62,541 nt of DNA. It comes from Oscillatoriales cyanobacterium (lineage in GTDB: Bacteria; Cyanobacteriota; Cyanobacteriia; Cyanobacteriales; Microcoleaceae). This document shows positions 57,201 through 62,541 of the stretch, piece by piece. The first letter of the stretch is position 1, and every line of letters starts with the position of its first letter. The stretch lies in the NCBI GenBank assembly GCA_004292745.1, contig RDXH01000009.1, forward strand, positions 1 to 62,541. Reading direction: 5' to 3'. The notes beneath the pieces were generated by a model. That model ran no database searches and was not told where the DNA came from. It saw nothing but the letters and a program-made list of their open reading frames with translations. Made by a program: the position numbers and the translations under genes.

Positions 57201-57569
57201 CTTATTCGTTCTCATCATTAAACAAACTAATACTGACATAAAAGCCAGATAATATGCCACCTGATTTAAACTAGAATTATCTGCTTGATTTTTATGGGCC
57301 TCCGTATCTATAAAAAAATCTGTAGTAGAGGAATTATTCACCTTAATGACATCGGATTTATTAAATAAATGAACTTTGTCAGCAGCACTAGCTCCCCAAT
57401 CCCCTCGCGAATTGCCATAATTTTGAATAAATAGCTGACTGATTTTTACAGCAAAAATACCGTATTTATTGCCTGAAACTTCTGGAAGGTATTTCAAATT
57501 AATAGAGGAAATAATACAGAATATAGCACCAGTTAAATATCCTAAAAGTAAGTTGCCATTAATTTTCAT
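54222..57569 (-). CDS. PAS-GGDEF-EAL cyclic-di-GMP enzyme, membrane-anchored
   Basis: About 1115 residues. Two N-terminal membrane helices (LLLGYLTGAIFCIISSI and YYLAFMSVLVCLMM) flank a roughly 80-residue outside loop. Several PAS/PAC units follow (for example LLGYSKKELIGKP, ITGYSREELLSMD). The GGDEF domain has an intact RWGGDEFTVLLP. The EAL domain has MEALLRWHHP, VNFSARQF, LELEITEST and ALDDFGTGYSSL, so the phosphodiesterase site looks complete too. It should balance synthesis and breakdown of c-di-GMP, linked to motility. ATG 57569 with GGAG five bases upstream is preferred to GTG 57578. Confidence 0.95.
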   Translation of the reverse strand: MKINGNLLLGYLTGAIFCIISSINLKYLPEVSGNKYGIFAVKISQLFIQNYGNSRGDWGASAADKVHLFNKSDVIKVNNSSTTDFFIDTEAHKNQADNSSLNQVAYYLAFMSVLVCLMMRTNKASMLLNAIVKFNLDGKNINTNSAKNVNSEAKNNEPNIGHTIANMTQDLQKSAEYALDIFEDISVSIVATTPTGNILSLNYATCQLLGYSKKELIGKPIATIFKKTQLPLAGRETENLTAGDSVRNVEKIYLSKHEKKIIVLLSISIIRDGKGEVTGKLYVAQDITENKRVERDLRRSEKKFRQLVETVNAAAFIYQGRQLRYVNSQTEAITGYSREELLSMDLYDLIHPEFRSVVKKWGKVSEHRKKGNLKHEILLISKSGEERWIEATVDLIKFERKGSILVTAFDISDRKLSDLELERSLSLLQATIESTADGILAVDSQGNIVTFNSKFAQMWQVPDFLLDSRSNNQVLGFGINQLKYPETFLKRSQELSDVPELESYDIIEFKDGRIFERYSLPQRTGGKISGRVFSFRDVTERLRAEEALRKSEERFNLLTRATNDAVWDLDLVNEELWWSEEFNKLFGHKVYNNQSIKLGFWSDKIHPEEREKVIENFNKTLAGDAQYWLEEYSFRCADGRYVFVLDRGYIIRNESGKAVRAIGTMMDITERKQAEEIIRYQAVYDQLTGLPNRILFNQRLSASLKQLKNSKKILAVMFLDLDRFKKINDTLGHAAGDRLLEIFAARINDTLQGNDTVARWGGDEFTVLLPDINSPEDAVKTAQRIQESLKPVFKLEEQSLHITSSIGIALYPDDGEDAETLVKNADAALYRAKERGRNNYQFYNSTINPQGSQLLILESKLHEAPAQGEFEVYYQPRVNITTWKIQGMEALLRWHHPELGLIYPNTFIPIAEENGLIVSIGEWVLETACKQNKAWQDALQPDLRIAVNFSARQFQQFNLLKMVSDCLEKTGLEPKYLELEITESTAMQDMEYTKKVLTQLQNMGVQIALDDFGTGYSSLTYLKKFPLNILKIDKSFVSGLTNDLSERAIANAVATLGRDLNLNVVAEGVETKQQLECLRSLHCQEIQGYYFSPPLSANDATKILIDSLLKKAKIA

Positions 57570-57691
57570 TTGCTCCACTTCCTGATTTTAAATGAATTTT
57601 TATATATAAACAATGAAAAAGTTAACTACAATATTCCCTATGTAAATCAAACCCTGAAAGCCTGCTCTAAATTTATTTATGCCAGTAAAAT

Positions 57692-57790
57692 TATATAACA
57701 TTCGTAAAGTTTTTTACCCCACCCCAACCCGGACCTTATTAAGGTCCGGGAGTAAGAAATTCACGGCGCGTGATGCGAGTATTGCTATAT
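57692..57790. mobile_element. short MITE, TATAGCAAT-ended family, copy B
   Basis: Shares with copy A (9603-9705) the interior TTTTTTACCC, AACCCGGACCTTATTAAGG and AAGAAATTCAC, and the ATTGCTATA end; the left end is decayed (TATATAACATT). It lies in the 424-base gene-free region upstream of the GGDEF-EAL gene (57579-58002). Confidence 0.75.
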
Positions 57791-58002
57791 AAATATTCAA
57801 ATCATCCTCCCTATCAACTACAATATTAATATTATTTTGCAATATGTCATTGGCCATTGTGCCAAAAATTATGCGACATTATGCTTAAACAGCACCCGCG
57901 ATCGCCCTCAACTAAAAAAATTCTAACAGAGAACCCTGTGAGACCTGTCAGAAAAATCAACAATTAGCTTAAAATCTATGCAAAGGCCCACTAATTGAAA
58001 CA

Positions 58003-58575
58003 ATGAGTCAGACCCTGCCAGAACTCCAAACAGAACTCCGCACCATGCAAGCAGAAATTGCCACCCTGCAAGAGTCGCGGGAAAAACTTTACAAACAACG
58101 CTCGTCCTGCCGCGTCACAGTCAGCTTTCCCAAGAACAATACCCCGGAAGCTATTGCCGAGTTCCACCGACAAAATGCTGCTTTTGGCGAACAATGGTTG
58201 CAGCAACTCGAAGAGATTGACCGAGAAATAAGAACTCTGGAAAAGCAATTGCAACAAAAACAGGTTTTATTTGAATATAAACAAGCTGAAATGGACAAAA
58301 TGCTAGCCCAACAGCACTGGCAAGATATAGAAAATAAAGTTCAAACTGGGGAAAAGCACTTGGAAGCACAAGCCCGGCGGATTAATCAGATAGCAGCCCA
58401 GCTAGAGGCGGAAATACGCACTTTCAAAGCGCTGTCTGATGAGTTGACTCCCAGTTATGCTGAGTGGTTTCAACAACCCAATCAAGTTGTGGAATTTTCG
58501 GCAAACACCATCCCTCAAGCAGTTGCTAAAAACAATGGGTTTATAGTAGAAAGTAAAGAGATAAACTGGGAATAA
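58003..58575 (+). CDS. coiled-coil protein, hypothetical
   Basis: 190 residues, most of them in two long heptad-rich helices (about 1-32 and 70-150) broken by the segment RVTVSFPKNNTPEAIAEFHR. The protein is Gln/Glu-rich and lacks a signal peptide. No family is recognised. The ATG at 58003 and the absence of stops in a normal-composition gene support it. It stands alone between the GGDEF-EAL gene and the M28 peptidase. Confidence 0.68.
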   Translation: MSQTLPELQTELRTMQAEIATLQESREKLYKQRSSCRVTVSFPKNNTPEAIAEFHRQNAAFGEQWLQQLEEIDREIRTLEKQLQQKQVLFEYKQAEMDKMLAQQHWQDIENKVQTGEKHLEAQARRINQIAAQLEAEIRTFKALSDELTPSYAEWFQQPNQVVEFSANTIPQAVAKNNGFIVESKEINWE

Positions 58576-58710
58576 TCATCAATATTTTTGATTCAGGTTC
58601 TGGGGAGAGTTAACGGGCATAATTTCTCACTCCCCCATCAGTCATGTACCTAGGTTTTCGTTCCTGATATCAAATCCGGTAACATCGTCCTGTATTCATC
58701 TCTCTTATCT

Positions 58711-58760
58711 CCCTCTGTGTTCTCTGCGTTCTAGGTCCGGTTAAATCACCTGACGATGCA
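58711..58760. repeat. dispersed repeat, copy B, overlapping a start codon
   Basis: Inverse of 24658-24712: CTCTGTGTTCTCTGCGTTCT, then GGTTAAATCACCTGACGATGCA. The ATG in ACGATGCA is the best start codon of the M28 peptidase, so the repeat forms the leader and the start. Confidence 0.7.
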
Positions 58761-59769
58761 GCCTATATTTGCGATTGGAGCTGCCAGTTTGGGTTCCTAT
58801 TCGTGGCGGCATTTGTCACCAGTAGCCGAAGTTGGGAGGGGAGGCAATATTACCATTTCCCAAAACCCCTCTGCTTCGCCACTTCCTGCTACCAAAAAAG
58901 CAGTGGATTTTCCCCAAATTGACCAGTCTCGTTTGTGGAAACACCTGGAAAATTTAGCAGGAGAACGGGATGGAGAGAGCGATCGCTCTTTCACCAGAAA
59001 TTACATTTCTCAACAATTGAAAATAGTAGGATTTTCCCCCCAATTGCAACCCTTCGAGAGAGGAACTAACATCTTCGCCGAAAGAAAAGGTACAGACTCA
59101 ACAGCCGGTGCAATTCTCGTCGGCGCCCACTACGATACTGTACTCAAATCACCCGGTGCTGATGATAATGCTACCGGAGTTGCAGTAGCTTTAGAAGTAG
59201 CACGACTGCTAGCAGCCCGTCCCACAAGTCGCACATTACAAGTGGCATTTTTCGATCGAGAAGAAATCGGACTTTTAGGTAGTTTAGCTTTTACCAGTAG
59301 TCCCGCGCGGTTAAAAAATTTGCAGGGAGTTGTAGTCTTGGATATGGTGGGTTATGCCTGCCATACTGCCGGATGTCAGCGATATCCCGAAGGGTTGACA
59401 CCCGAAGCTTTTCTGGATGCAGCGGGGGTGACTTCTCCCAAAGTGGGTGAGTTTATCGCAGTGATTGGTGATGCGGAACATCCGCAGCTATTGGGTACTT
59501 TTGCGGAGTCGAGAAAAGCAGGTTTACCACCGATAGTGACGCTACCAGTTCCTCTGAAAGGGGTACTGACTCCCGATGTTTTGCGCAGCGATCATGCGCC
59601 TTTTTGGTATCAGGGAGTTGGTGCTGTTTTGGTGACAGATACGGCTAATTTGCGATCGCCCCATTATCACCAATCTAGCGATACCCTAGCCACCATCGAT
59701 CGACCTTTTTTCGCCGGTTCTGCTCAAATCGTTGTCAACGCTACTGCTAAATTATTAGAACTGCTGTAA
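58756..59769 (+). CDS. M28 family zinc aminopeptidase
   Basis: A 337-residue protein with the two-zinc site of M28 peptidases: GAHYDT (about 128), GADDNATGVAV, DREEIGLLGS, VLDMVGY and YHQSSDT near the C-terminus. The N-terminal 50 residues are weakly hydrophobic (IFAIGAASLGSYSW) and could be a short anchor or the remains of a signal; the first codons come from a dispersed repeat, so the native N-terminus may have been lost. The stop is 48 bases before the convergent DUF4112 gene. Confidence 0.88.
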   Translation: MQPIFAIGAASLGSYSWRHLSPVAEVGRGGNITISQNPSASPLPATKKAVDFPQIDQSRLWKHLENLAGERDGESDRSFTRNYISQQLKIVGFSPQLQPFERGTNIFAERKGTDSTAGAILVGAHYDTVLKSPGADDNATGVAVALEVARLLAARPTSRTLQVAFFDREEIGLLGSLAFTSSPARLKNLQGVVVLDMVGYACHTAGCQRYPEGLTPEAFLDAAGVTSPKVGEFIAVIGDAEHPQLLGTFAESRKAGLPPIVTLPVPLKGVLTPDVLRSDHAPFWYQGVGAVLVTDTANLRSPHYHQSSDTLATIDRPFFAGSAQIVVNATAKLLELL

Positions 59770-59817
59770 ATAGCGTAGTGCTGCTGCTTGCACTAGGTGT
59801 ATTTTGTCTATCCATTC

Positions 59818-60333
59818 TCAACCCCCTGTAAATGCTCGAAAAACCCACCCAAAAAACAGCACGCTCAAGAAAATTACACCAGCAACAATTAACGCCAAAC
59901 CCAACAGCAAAGCCGCCACAAATAACCAATCAGCTTTTTTCCCAGCAGGTTCAGGGGAACCTAAATGAGCATCCAGCAATTCTATATTCTTGACATTAGC
60001 CTTCCAAGCAACATCCAACAAATCTCCAGCCACGGGTACAGTCCCAGCAACCGTATCAAACACGATGTTAGCGGCCATTTGTACTAAAGTCTCTTGTGGC
60101 ACTCCCATTTGGGCAGATTTAAACACAATATAACCGGCAAAAATGGAACTGATTAAATCACCGCCACCCGGTATCAGTCCCAATATCGGATCGAGTCCAA
60201 TCCGGTATTTGGTGCCGGGGATGGGAATTGCATTGTCTAGTAAATTGCTGATGCGACGGAGACGGCGCAAGGATGCAACATGGGATTTGTTGGTAGTATT
60301 TGGGGATGAATTTTGTATAGGAGAACGGGACAT
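59818..60333 (-). CDS. DUF4112 membrane protein
   Basis: A 171-residue protein with the DUF4112 core LDNAIPIPGTKYRIGLDPILGLIPGGGD and FDTVAGTVPVAGDLLDVAWKAN. Two or three hydrophobic segments, the last at about 138-165 (LFVAALLLGLALIVAGVIF). Function unknown. ATG at 60333. Upstream (60430-60465) is a dispersed CTTCGCGTCCTTAGCGCCTT-type repeat. Confidence 0.9.
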   Translation of the reverse strand: MSRSPIQNSSPNTTNKSHVASLRRLRRISNLLDNAIPIPGTKYRIGLDPILGLIPGGGDLISSIFAGYIVFKSAQMGVPQETLVQMAANIVFDTVAGTVPVAGDLLDVAWKANVKNIELLDAHLGSPEPAGKKADWLFVAALLLGLALIVAGVIFLSVLFFGWVFRAFTGG

Positions 60334-60511
60334 TTAGATTACTCCTGACTTTATTTTTTTGTCCGCGGAGGAGGACGAAAATTTTTGTAGAAGCGATTTC
60401 AATAGCCTAATCATATAAAACCCTCTCTTCTCTTCCTTCGCGTCCTTAGCGCCTTCGCGGTTAAATCATTCCGATACAACCGGAATTGGTATCATTTTTC
60501 ATAACACTGAG

Positions 60512-60540
60512 AAACCCGGTTTCTATTCAAAACCGGGTTT
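60512..60540 (-). terminator. hairpin downstream of dnaK
   Basis: Perfect 11-base arms AAACCCGGTTT and AAACCGGGTTT around a 7-base loop, 35 bases after the dnaK stop codon. It has no long T run. The same AAACCCGGTTT unit flanks the end of ffh (25575-25660). Confidence 0.45.
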
Positions 60541-60574
60541 CCTAATTCTAGCTGATGGCTGTTAGTTTAGCCTG

Positions 60575-62470
60575 CTATTTGTTGCCTTCAGTGAAGTCGG
60601 CATCAATTACATCGTCGCCGCCACCAGTGGGGCCGCCGTCTCCAGGGCCACCAGGGCCACCAGGGCCACCTGCTTGCTGGTACAGGTTGCTGCTAACAGC
60701 GTAGAATGCTTGTTGCAACTCGGTTGTGAGGGTTTTGATGCGATCGTCATCTTCGGTTGCGATCGCCTCGCGCAAGTCCTTAAGCAGCCCTTCAATCTTA
60801 GTTTTGTCAGATGGGGGAACTTTATCACCCAATTCTGCCAACTGCTTCTCGATTTGATAGGCTTGAGAATCAGCTTGGTTTTTGCGATCGATCCGTTCGC
60901 GACGTTCTTTGTCAGCAGCCGCATTCGCCTCGGCTTCCTTCACCATGCGATCGACTTCATTGTTGGGCAAAGTGGAAGCACCAGTAATGCTAATAGATTG
61001 CTCCTTACCAGTACCTTTATCTTTAGCAGCTACATTCAAAATACCGTTAGCATCGATATCAAATGTAACTTCAATTTGAGGGACGCCACGGGGAGCTGGG
61101 GGTACTCCATCTAAGCGGAATGTTCCCAAATCTTTGTTGTCGTTTGCCATTTCCCGTTCGCCTTGTAAAACGTGAATTTCCACGTTAGTTTGGCCGTCTA
61201 CAGCAGTCGAGAAAGTTTCTGACTTCTTAGTAGGAATAGTGGTGTTGCGGGGAATGATTTTGGTCATCACACCGCCCAAGGTTTCGACACCGAGGGACAG
61301 GGGAGTAACATCGAGCAACAGGATGTCTTTGACTTCGCCTGCGAGTACGCCTGCTTGAATGGCGGCACCAACTGCTACCACTTCATCCGGGTTTACCGTT
61401 TGGTTGGGGTCTTTGCCGAGGATTTTTTTGACCAGTTCTTGCACGGCTGGAATGCGTGTAGAACCGCCGACTAAGACAACTTCATTAATTGCAGATTTGT
61501 CTAGTTTGGCGTCGCGAATTGCGTTTTCTACGGGGATGCGAGAGCGATCGATTAAATCCGAGCAGAGTTCTTCAAACTTGGCGCGGGTCAAGGTGGTGTC
61601 CAAGTGTTTTGGCCCGTCTTGAGTCGCGGTAATAAATGGCAAGTTGATTTCTGCTTGGGTAACGCTAGACAGTTCAATCTTGGCTTTTTCTGCTGCTTCT
61701 GTCAGGCGTTGCAGTGCTTGTTTGTCTTTGCGGAGGTCAATTCCTTCGGCTCTTTGGAATTCTCCGGCGATGAAATCCACAATTTTTTTGTCGAAGTCGT
61801 CACCACCAAGGTGAGTGTCTCCAGAAGTTGCCAATACTTCAAATACACCGTCGCCGACTTCCAGAATCGATACGTCGAAGGTACCGCCACCTAAGTCAAA
61901 TACGAGGATGGTTTCGTTGCTCTTTTTATCTAATCCGTAAGCTAAAGCTGCTGCTGTCGGTTCGTTGATAATCCGTAGCACTTCAATGCCGGCAATTTTG
62001 CCAGCGTCTTTAGTAGCTTGGCGCTGGGAGTCGTTGAAGTAAGCGGGAACAGTAATTACTGCTTGGGTAACAGTTTCGCCTAGATATTTGCTGGCGTCTT
62101 CTACGAGTTTGCGAAGGACTTGGGCAGAAATCTCTTCTGGGGCAAATTGCTTGCCGCGGGCGGGACAGTCGAGTTTGAGGCTGTTGCCGACTTTCAGGAC
62201 TTTGTATGAAACTTCAGTGGTTTCGTGGGTTACTTCATCAACGCGGCGGCCGATAAACCGTTTTACTGAGTAAAAGGTGTTTTCGGCGTTCATCACGGCT
62301 TGACGCTTGGCGATTTGTCCGACGAGTTGATCGCCATTTTTAGCATATGCTACTACGGAAGGTGTGGTGCGACCCCCTTCGGCGTTGGCTATGACGGTGG
62401 GTTTGCCGCCTTCCATAACTGCGACGCAGGAGTTTGTCGTACCTAAGTCAATTCCAACTACTTTTCCCAT
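60575..62470 (-). CDS. dnaK: chaperone DnaK (Hsp70)
   Basis: The 631-residue protein is complete. ATPase domain: [19 protein letters not shown] at the start, [17 protein letters not shown] and [14 protein letters not shown]. The substrate domain contains [20 protein letters not shown], and the C-terminus has a [13 protein letters not shown] linker and DVIDADF tail. Cyanobacteria have three or more DnaK paralogues; this form with the conserved tail resembles the DnaK2 type, by inference. ATG 62470; 71 bases of leader are in the window, with no CIRCE. No dnaJ or grpE is adjacent on the visible side. Confidence 0.97.
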   Translation of the reverse strand: MGKVVGIDLGTTNSCVAVMEGGKPTVIANAEGGRTTPSVVAYAKNGDQLVGQIAKRQAVMNAENTFYSVKRFIGRRVDEVTHETTEVSYKVLKVGNSLKLDCPARGKQFAPEEISAQVLRKLVEDASKYLGETVTQAVITVPAYFNDSQRQATKDAGKIAGIEVLRIINEPTAAALAYGLDKKSNETILVFDLGGGTFDVSILEVGDGVFEVLATSGDTHLGGDDFDKKIVDFIAGEFQRAEGIDLRKDKQALQRLTEAAEKAKIELSSVTQAEINLPFITATQDGPKHLDTTLTRAKFEELCSDLIDRSRIPVENAIRDAKLDKSAINEVVLVGGSTRIPAVQELVKKILGKDPNQTVNPDEVVAVGAAIQAGVLAGEVKDILLLDVTPLSLGVETLGGVMTKIIPRNTTIPTKKSETFSTAVDGQTNVEIHVLQGEREMANDNKDLGTFRLDGVPPAPRGVPQIEVTFDIDANGILNVAAKDKGTGKEQSISITGASTLPNNEVDRMVKEAEANAAADKERRERIDRKNQADSQAYQIEKQLAELGDKVPPSDKTKIEGLLKDLREAIATEDDDRIKTLTTELQQAFYAVSSNLYQQAGGPGGPGGPGDGGPTGGGDDVIDADFTEGNK

Positions 62471-62541
62471 AGGGGTGTTCCGGCTCCAATCTCTACAAAA
62501 TTTTGGTTTTCTATCTGTGTGATAGTCTGGTTATTCAGAAC

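Noticed and set aside
60674-61114. 146-codon plus-strand ORF opposite dnaK
   Set aside because: Antisense shadow of dnaK with no independent support.
62471-62541. CIRCE element upstream of dnaK for control by HrcA
   Set aside because: No TTAGCACTC/GAGTGCTAA pair is visible in the 71 bases available.

Overview
The window is a 62.5 kb piece of a cyanobacterial chromosome. The evidence is the very frequent HIP1 octamer (GCGATCGC) and genes typical of oxygenic phototrophs: petM, ycf39, a tocopherol-type methyltransferase, IspG, a LabA-like protein, a Ycf52-like acetyltransferase and KtrA/KtrB. The number and type of small repeats (heptamer tandem repeats, several MITE families, GC-rich palindromes) and a PEP-CTERM protein suggest a large-genome, probably filamentous, non-heterocystous cyanobacterium of the Oscillatoria/Microcoleus kind. 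The genus is inference, not shown by the sequence.

Layout. 1-5.6 kb is accessory: the tail of an Uma2 protein, an AAA ATPase fused to a PD-(D/E)XK-like domain, and a small array that looks like an integron cassette array without a visible integrase. The array holds a DUF5677-like ORF, an attC-like site, a BrnT/antitoxin pair, a second attC-like site, a Fic gene with an in-frame MITE insertion, and a decayed repeat. 5.6-9.5 kb holds nadK, ycf39 and petM on the minus strand, diverging from pdxA. 9.8-13.4 kb is one 1200-residue protein with about eight coiled-coil repeats, a roadblock-like region, one membrane segment, BON-like repeats and an OmpA domain. 13.5-24.6 kb is mostly core: HxlR regulator and CDGSH protein, a second NAD kinase, ispG, tRNA-Pro(UGG), a GNAT, an ACT-domain protein, hrcA, metG, a LabA-like NYN protein and an LptC-like lipoprotein.

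24.6-25.7 kb is a repeat nest with a MITE inserted at a TA dinucleotide and a broken Uma2 gene. Then come ffh, an unusual ATP-dependent-ligase-like protein, a glutaredoxin-like protein and murE (with a repeat array inside the reading frame), an unknown 332-residue protein, msrA, and a 2101-residue Ser/Thr kinase-ATPase-GAF-PAS-histidine kinase hybrid. 39-45 kb has a thioesterase remnant on the minus strand beside a Sfp-type phosphopantetheinyl transferase, a histidine kinase with a degenerate ATPase domain, tldD and a PEP-CTERM protein. 45-62.5 kb holds ktrA/ktrB, the tocopherol methyltransferase, a DUF429 protein, an alpha-glucan phosphorylase, a DUF4231 membrane protein, a PAS-GGDEF-EAL protein, a coiled-coil protein, an M28 peptidase, a DUF4112 protein and dnaK.

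The main themes are attC-like sites around a toxin-antitoxin cassette, and repeated cases in which palindromic mobile repeats sit inside long genes without breaking the reading frame (fic, murE, the hybrid kinase, probably the DUF429 and PPTase genes). No rRNA, no convincing CRISPR array, no prophage and no intact transposase gene were seen.
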